Source: Planctomycetota bacterium
GTDB lineage: Bacteria > Planctomycetota > Phycisphaerae > Sedimentisphaerales > Anaerohalosphaeraceae
Direction: 5' to 3'
Length of the DNA stretch: 64,000 bases
NCBI GenBank assembly: GCA_029552545.1
Contig: JAKPDO010000031.1
Coordinates: 1-64,000, forward strand
Below are positions 61,385 through 64,000 of this stretch, piece by piece. The notes below the pieces were generated by a model. The model did not search any database, had not been told where the DNA came from, and saw nothing but the letters and a program-made list of their open reading frames with translations. The position numbers were made by a program, and so were the translations under genes. Every line of letters begins with the position of its first letter. The first letter of the stretch is position 1.

Positions 61385-62887
61385 TCAGCGCCGATGTTTC
61401 TTCCGACGCTCCGGACGCTTCCTGGCCGAACGCTGTTTGATCTTCCGCCCGCTGTTCAGCGCGCTGAATACGTCCAGTTTTCCGGTCAGCAGACTCTTAA
61501 ACCCGCCCATCGCGCCGCCGGACAGCGATTTCATCAGGTCTCGGCTTCGCTTGAACGTCTTGATCAGCGAGGCCACTTCCTGCACATCACGTCCGCAGCC
61601 GCGGGCAATCCGCCGCCGGCGGGAGGCGTCGATAATATCCGGGTCGCGCCGCTCTTCGGGCGTCATCGAATGGACAATCCCTTCCATCCGGTTGATTTCC
61701 CGCTCGTCCATATCCAGCTCGCCCAGCTGCGACATCCCCGGTATCAGCTTGAGCATCGAGGTGATGCCGCCCATCTTTTTGAGGGCCTGCATCTGCTTGA
61801 GAAAATCATCAAACCCGAACGTCCCCTTGGCCATCTTGGCCTGCATTTTCTGGGCTTCTTCCGCATCGAACTGCTCCTGTGCCTTTTCGACGAGGGTCAC
61901 AATGTCGCCCATGCCCAGAATGCGGCCGGCCATTCGGTCCGGGTGGAACTCTTCGAGTTTGTCGAGTTTTTCGCCGACGCCGATGAACTTGATGGGCTTG
62001 CCGGTGACGGCCTTGACGCTCAAAGCAGCCCCGCCGCGGGCGTCGCCGTCCAGCTTGGTCAGAATCACACCGTCCAGCTCCAGCCGCTCATTGAAGGCCT
62101 TGGCCGAATTGACGGCGTCCTGGCCCGTCATCGCATCGCAGACCAGATAAATCTGGTGCGGATTGACGGCCTTGGCGACCTGCTCGATTTGGGCCATCAT
62201 CTCTTCATCGATATGCAGCCGTCCGGCCGTATCGAGGATAACAACATCGCAGCCGTTCTGGCGGGCAAACTCAATGCCTTTGCGGGCCACCTTGACGGCG
62301 TCCTGGGTATTGCGTTCGGTGTAAATGGGCACGCCGACCTGCTGCGCCAGCGTTTCCAGCTGGTCAATGGCGGCGGGCCGCTGAAGGTCGTCGGCCACCA
62401 GGCAGGGCTTTTTGCCTTTGGAAAGGAGGTACTGGGCCAGTTTGGCGGCTGTGGTGGTCTTGCCGGAGCCCTGAAGACCCGCCAGCAGGATAATCGTCGG
62501 CCCGGGCGAGACAAAATAGATGCGGGTGTCCACCGGCCCCATCAGTTTCACCAGCTCATCGTGGACGATTTTGATCATCACCTGGCCGGGCCGAAGACTC
62601 TTAATCACCTCCGCGCCGATGGCGGCCTGCTGGACGTCCTTGCAGAACTGCTTGACGACGTGATAGTTGACATCCGCCTCCAGCAGGGCTTTGCGTACCT
62701 CCCGCATCGCATCAGAGACGTTGGCCTCCGTGATGCGCCCTCGCCCGGTGAGCGAATGAAAAATCGAATTAAATTTGCTGGTTAACGCGTCAAACAAGTC
62801 TTCCGACTCCGCTTTTACAGTCTTTACTCTGCGCAGGGACTTCCCGCGAAAACGAAGGATTGTAAGGAAAAGATGGGCCTTTTGCAA
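61385..62887 (-). CDS. ffh: Signal recognition particle protein Ffh
   Basis: ILLAGLQGSGKTTTAAKLAQYLLSKGKKPCLVADDLQRPAAIDQL, DTAGRLHIDEEMM, ILTKLDGDARGGAALS, M-domain GMSQLGELDMDEREINRMEGIVHSMTPEERRDPDIID. 5' end uncertain. Confidence 0.96.
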   Translation of the reverse strand: MQKAHLFLTILRFRGKSLRRVKTVKAESEDLFDALTSKFNSIFHSLTGRGRITEANVSDAMREVRKALLEADVNYHVVKQFCKDVQQAAIGAEVIKSLRPGQVMIKIVHDELVKLMGPVDTRIYFVSPGPTIILLAGLQGSGKTTTAAKLAQYLLSKGKKPCLVADDLQRPAAIDQLETLAQQVGVPIYTERNTQDAVKVARKGIEFARQNGCDVVILDTAGRLHIDEEMMAQIEQVAKAVNPHQIYLVCDAMTGQDAVNSAKAFNERLELDGVILTKLDGDARGGAALSVKAVTGKPIKFIGVGEKLDKLEEFHPDRMAGRILGMGDIVTLVEKAQEQFDAEEAQKMQAKMAKGTFGFDDFLKQMQALKKMGGITSMLKLIPGMSQLGELDMDEREINRMEGIVHSMTPEERRDPDIIDASRRRRIARGCGRDVQEVASLIKTFKRSRDLMKSLSGGAMGGFKSLLTGKLDVFSALNSGRKIKQRSARKRPERRKKHRR

Positions 62888-63032
62888 GCGGAAAAGCCAT
62901 TCCCGAGCAAAAATCGACTATTTGTGGTTCTACTCTGTCCATATTTATCGAATCGTTTGGCATCAGATTCTTTCTCTTGCCATTTCGTTTTGGGTCTGGA
63001 TAATAAGGGAACCGTTGGGAAAGGACAGGCCT

Positions 63033-64000
63033 ATGAATAATTTCGAGTTTTACAATCCGGTTCGTATTGTTTTCGGAAAAGGAACGATTCCTCAGGTTCA
63101 AAAGTACCTCCCCAAAGACAGAAAGGTGATGATGCTGTACGGGGGCGGTTCAATTAAGAGGAACGGCGTCTATGATCAGGTCGTTCAGGGCCTAAAGGGG
63201 ATACAGTGGACAGAGTTTAGCGGCATTGAGCCGAATCCGCTTTATGAAACCTGTATGAAGGCCGTGGAAAGAATCAAGGCCGAAAAGGTCGAGTTTCTCC
63301 TGGCGGTCGGCGGCGGTTCGGTTTTGGATGCCGTCAAATTTATCGCCGCCGCGGCCTGCTATCCGGGAAAAGACCCTTGGGACATCCTCACCAGCGGCGG
63401 CTCCGTCGTCAAAGCCGCTCTTCCTTTGGCGGATGTGCTCACGCTGCCTGCAACCGGCTCCGAGATGAACTGCTTTTCCGTGATTTCCCGAAAAAGCACG
63501 CAGGAAAAACTGGCCTTCGGCAGCCCCCATGTCTTCCCGCAGTTTTCGATTCTGGACCCGGAAACCACGTATTCCCTGCCGAAAAAGCAGCTCCGCAACG
63601 GTCTGGTCGATGCCTTTGTGCACGTGATGGAGCAGTATGCAACCTACAGCGTGAACACGCCTTTGCAGGACCGACAGGCCGAGGCCGTCGTCCGCACGCT
63701 TTTGGACGTGGCGGAGGATGTGCTCAGCAAGCAGGATTATGACAGCCGCGCGACCTTTATGTGGGCGGCCACGTGCGCCCTCAACGGCACGCTCAGCCGC
63801 GGCGTGATTGAGGACTGGAGCACCCACGAAATCGGGCATGAGCTGACGGCCTTCTTCGGTGTGGACCATGCCGAGTCTCTGGCGATTGTGCTGCCGGGTG
63901 TCTGGAAGCATCAGTTCGAGAACAAAAAGGGCAAACTCGCCCAGATGGCCCGCCGGGTCTGGCATATTCTCGGCGGAGATGAAACCTCGCAGGCCAAAAC
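63033..64000 (+). CDS. Iron-containing alcohol dehydrogenase (YqhD/Bdh-like), partial at right edge
   Basis: Translation from ATG 63033: MNNFEFYNPVRIVFGKGTIPQVQKYLPKDRKVMMLYGGGSIKRNGVYDQV...FLLAVGGGSVLDAVKFIAAAACY...LTLPATGSEMN...EDWSTHEIGHELTAFFGVDHAESLAIVLP. Confidence 0.93.
   Translation, partial: MNNFEFYNPVRIVFGKGTIPQVQKYLPKDRKVMMLYGGGSIKRNGVYDQVVQGLKGIQWTEFSGIEPNPLYETCMKAVERIKAEKVEFLLAVGGGSVLDAVKFIAAAACYPGKDPWDILTSGGSVVKAALPLADVLTLPATGSEMNCFSVISRKSTQEKLAFGSPHVFPQFSILDPETTYSLPKKQLRNGLVDAFVHVMEQYATYSVNTPLQDRQAEAVVRTLLDVAEDVLSKQDYDSRATFMWAATCALNGTLSRGVIEDWSTHEIGHELTAFFGVDHAESLAIVLPGVWKHQFENKKGKLAQMARRVWHILGGDETSQAK

Overview
This 64 kb window looks like a chromosomal segment of a Planctomycetes/Phycisphaerae-like bacterium. 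That affiliation is inferred from gene content and style and was not tested. Most of it is core genome: recJ (cut by the left edge), ackA, rpmE, prfA, trmB-rsmG, gyrB-dciA-dnaN beside a candidate oriC, a cdaA/ybbR-like c-di-AMP pair, der, yraN, rplS-trmD-rpsP-ffh, and an iron-dependent alcohol dehydrogenase cut by the right edge. A long type II secretion operon (about 22.9-39.7 kb) is interrupted by two mobile-looking cassettes. One is a GIY-YIG nuclease ORF embedded in dRS3-like repeats. The other is a four-helix-bundle ORF bounded by about 26-bp imperfect terminal inverted repeats. An 11-repeat CRISPR array (16831-17632) has no cas genes in the window; repeat polarity and a good promoter both place its leader on the right, with minus-strand transcription. 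Composite intergenic repeats, including tandem arrays whose period differs by locus (18 or 21 bp), surround the array and invade the T2SS operon. I found no obvious complete new defence system. The best leads are the repeat/GIY-YIG cassette, the TIR-bounded four-helix-bundle cassette, the orphan CRISPR array with its structured leader, and several proteins that have lost canonical active-site residues. All family calls come from reading sequence motifs; no database search was run.
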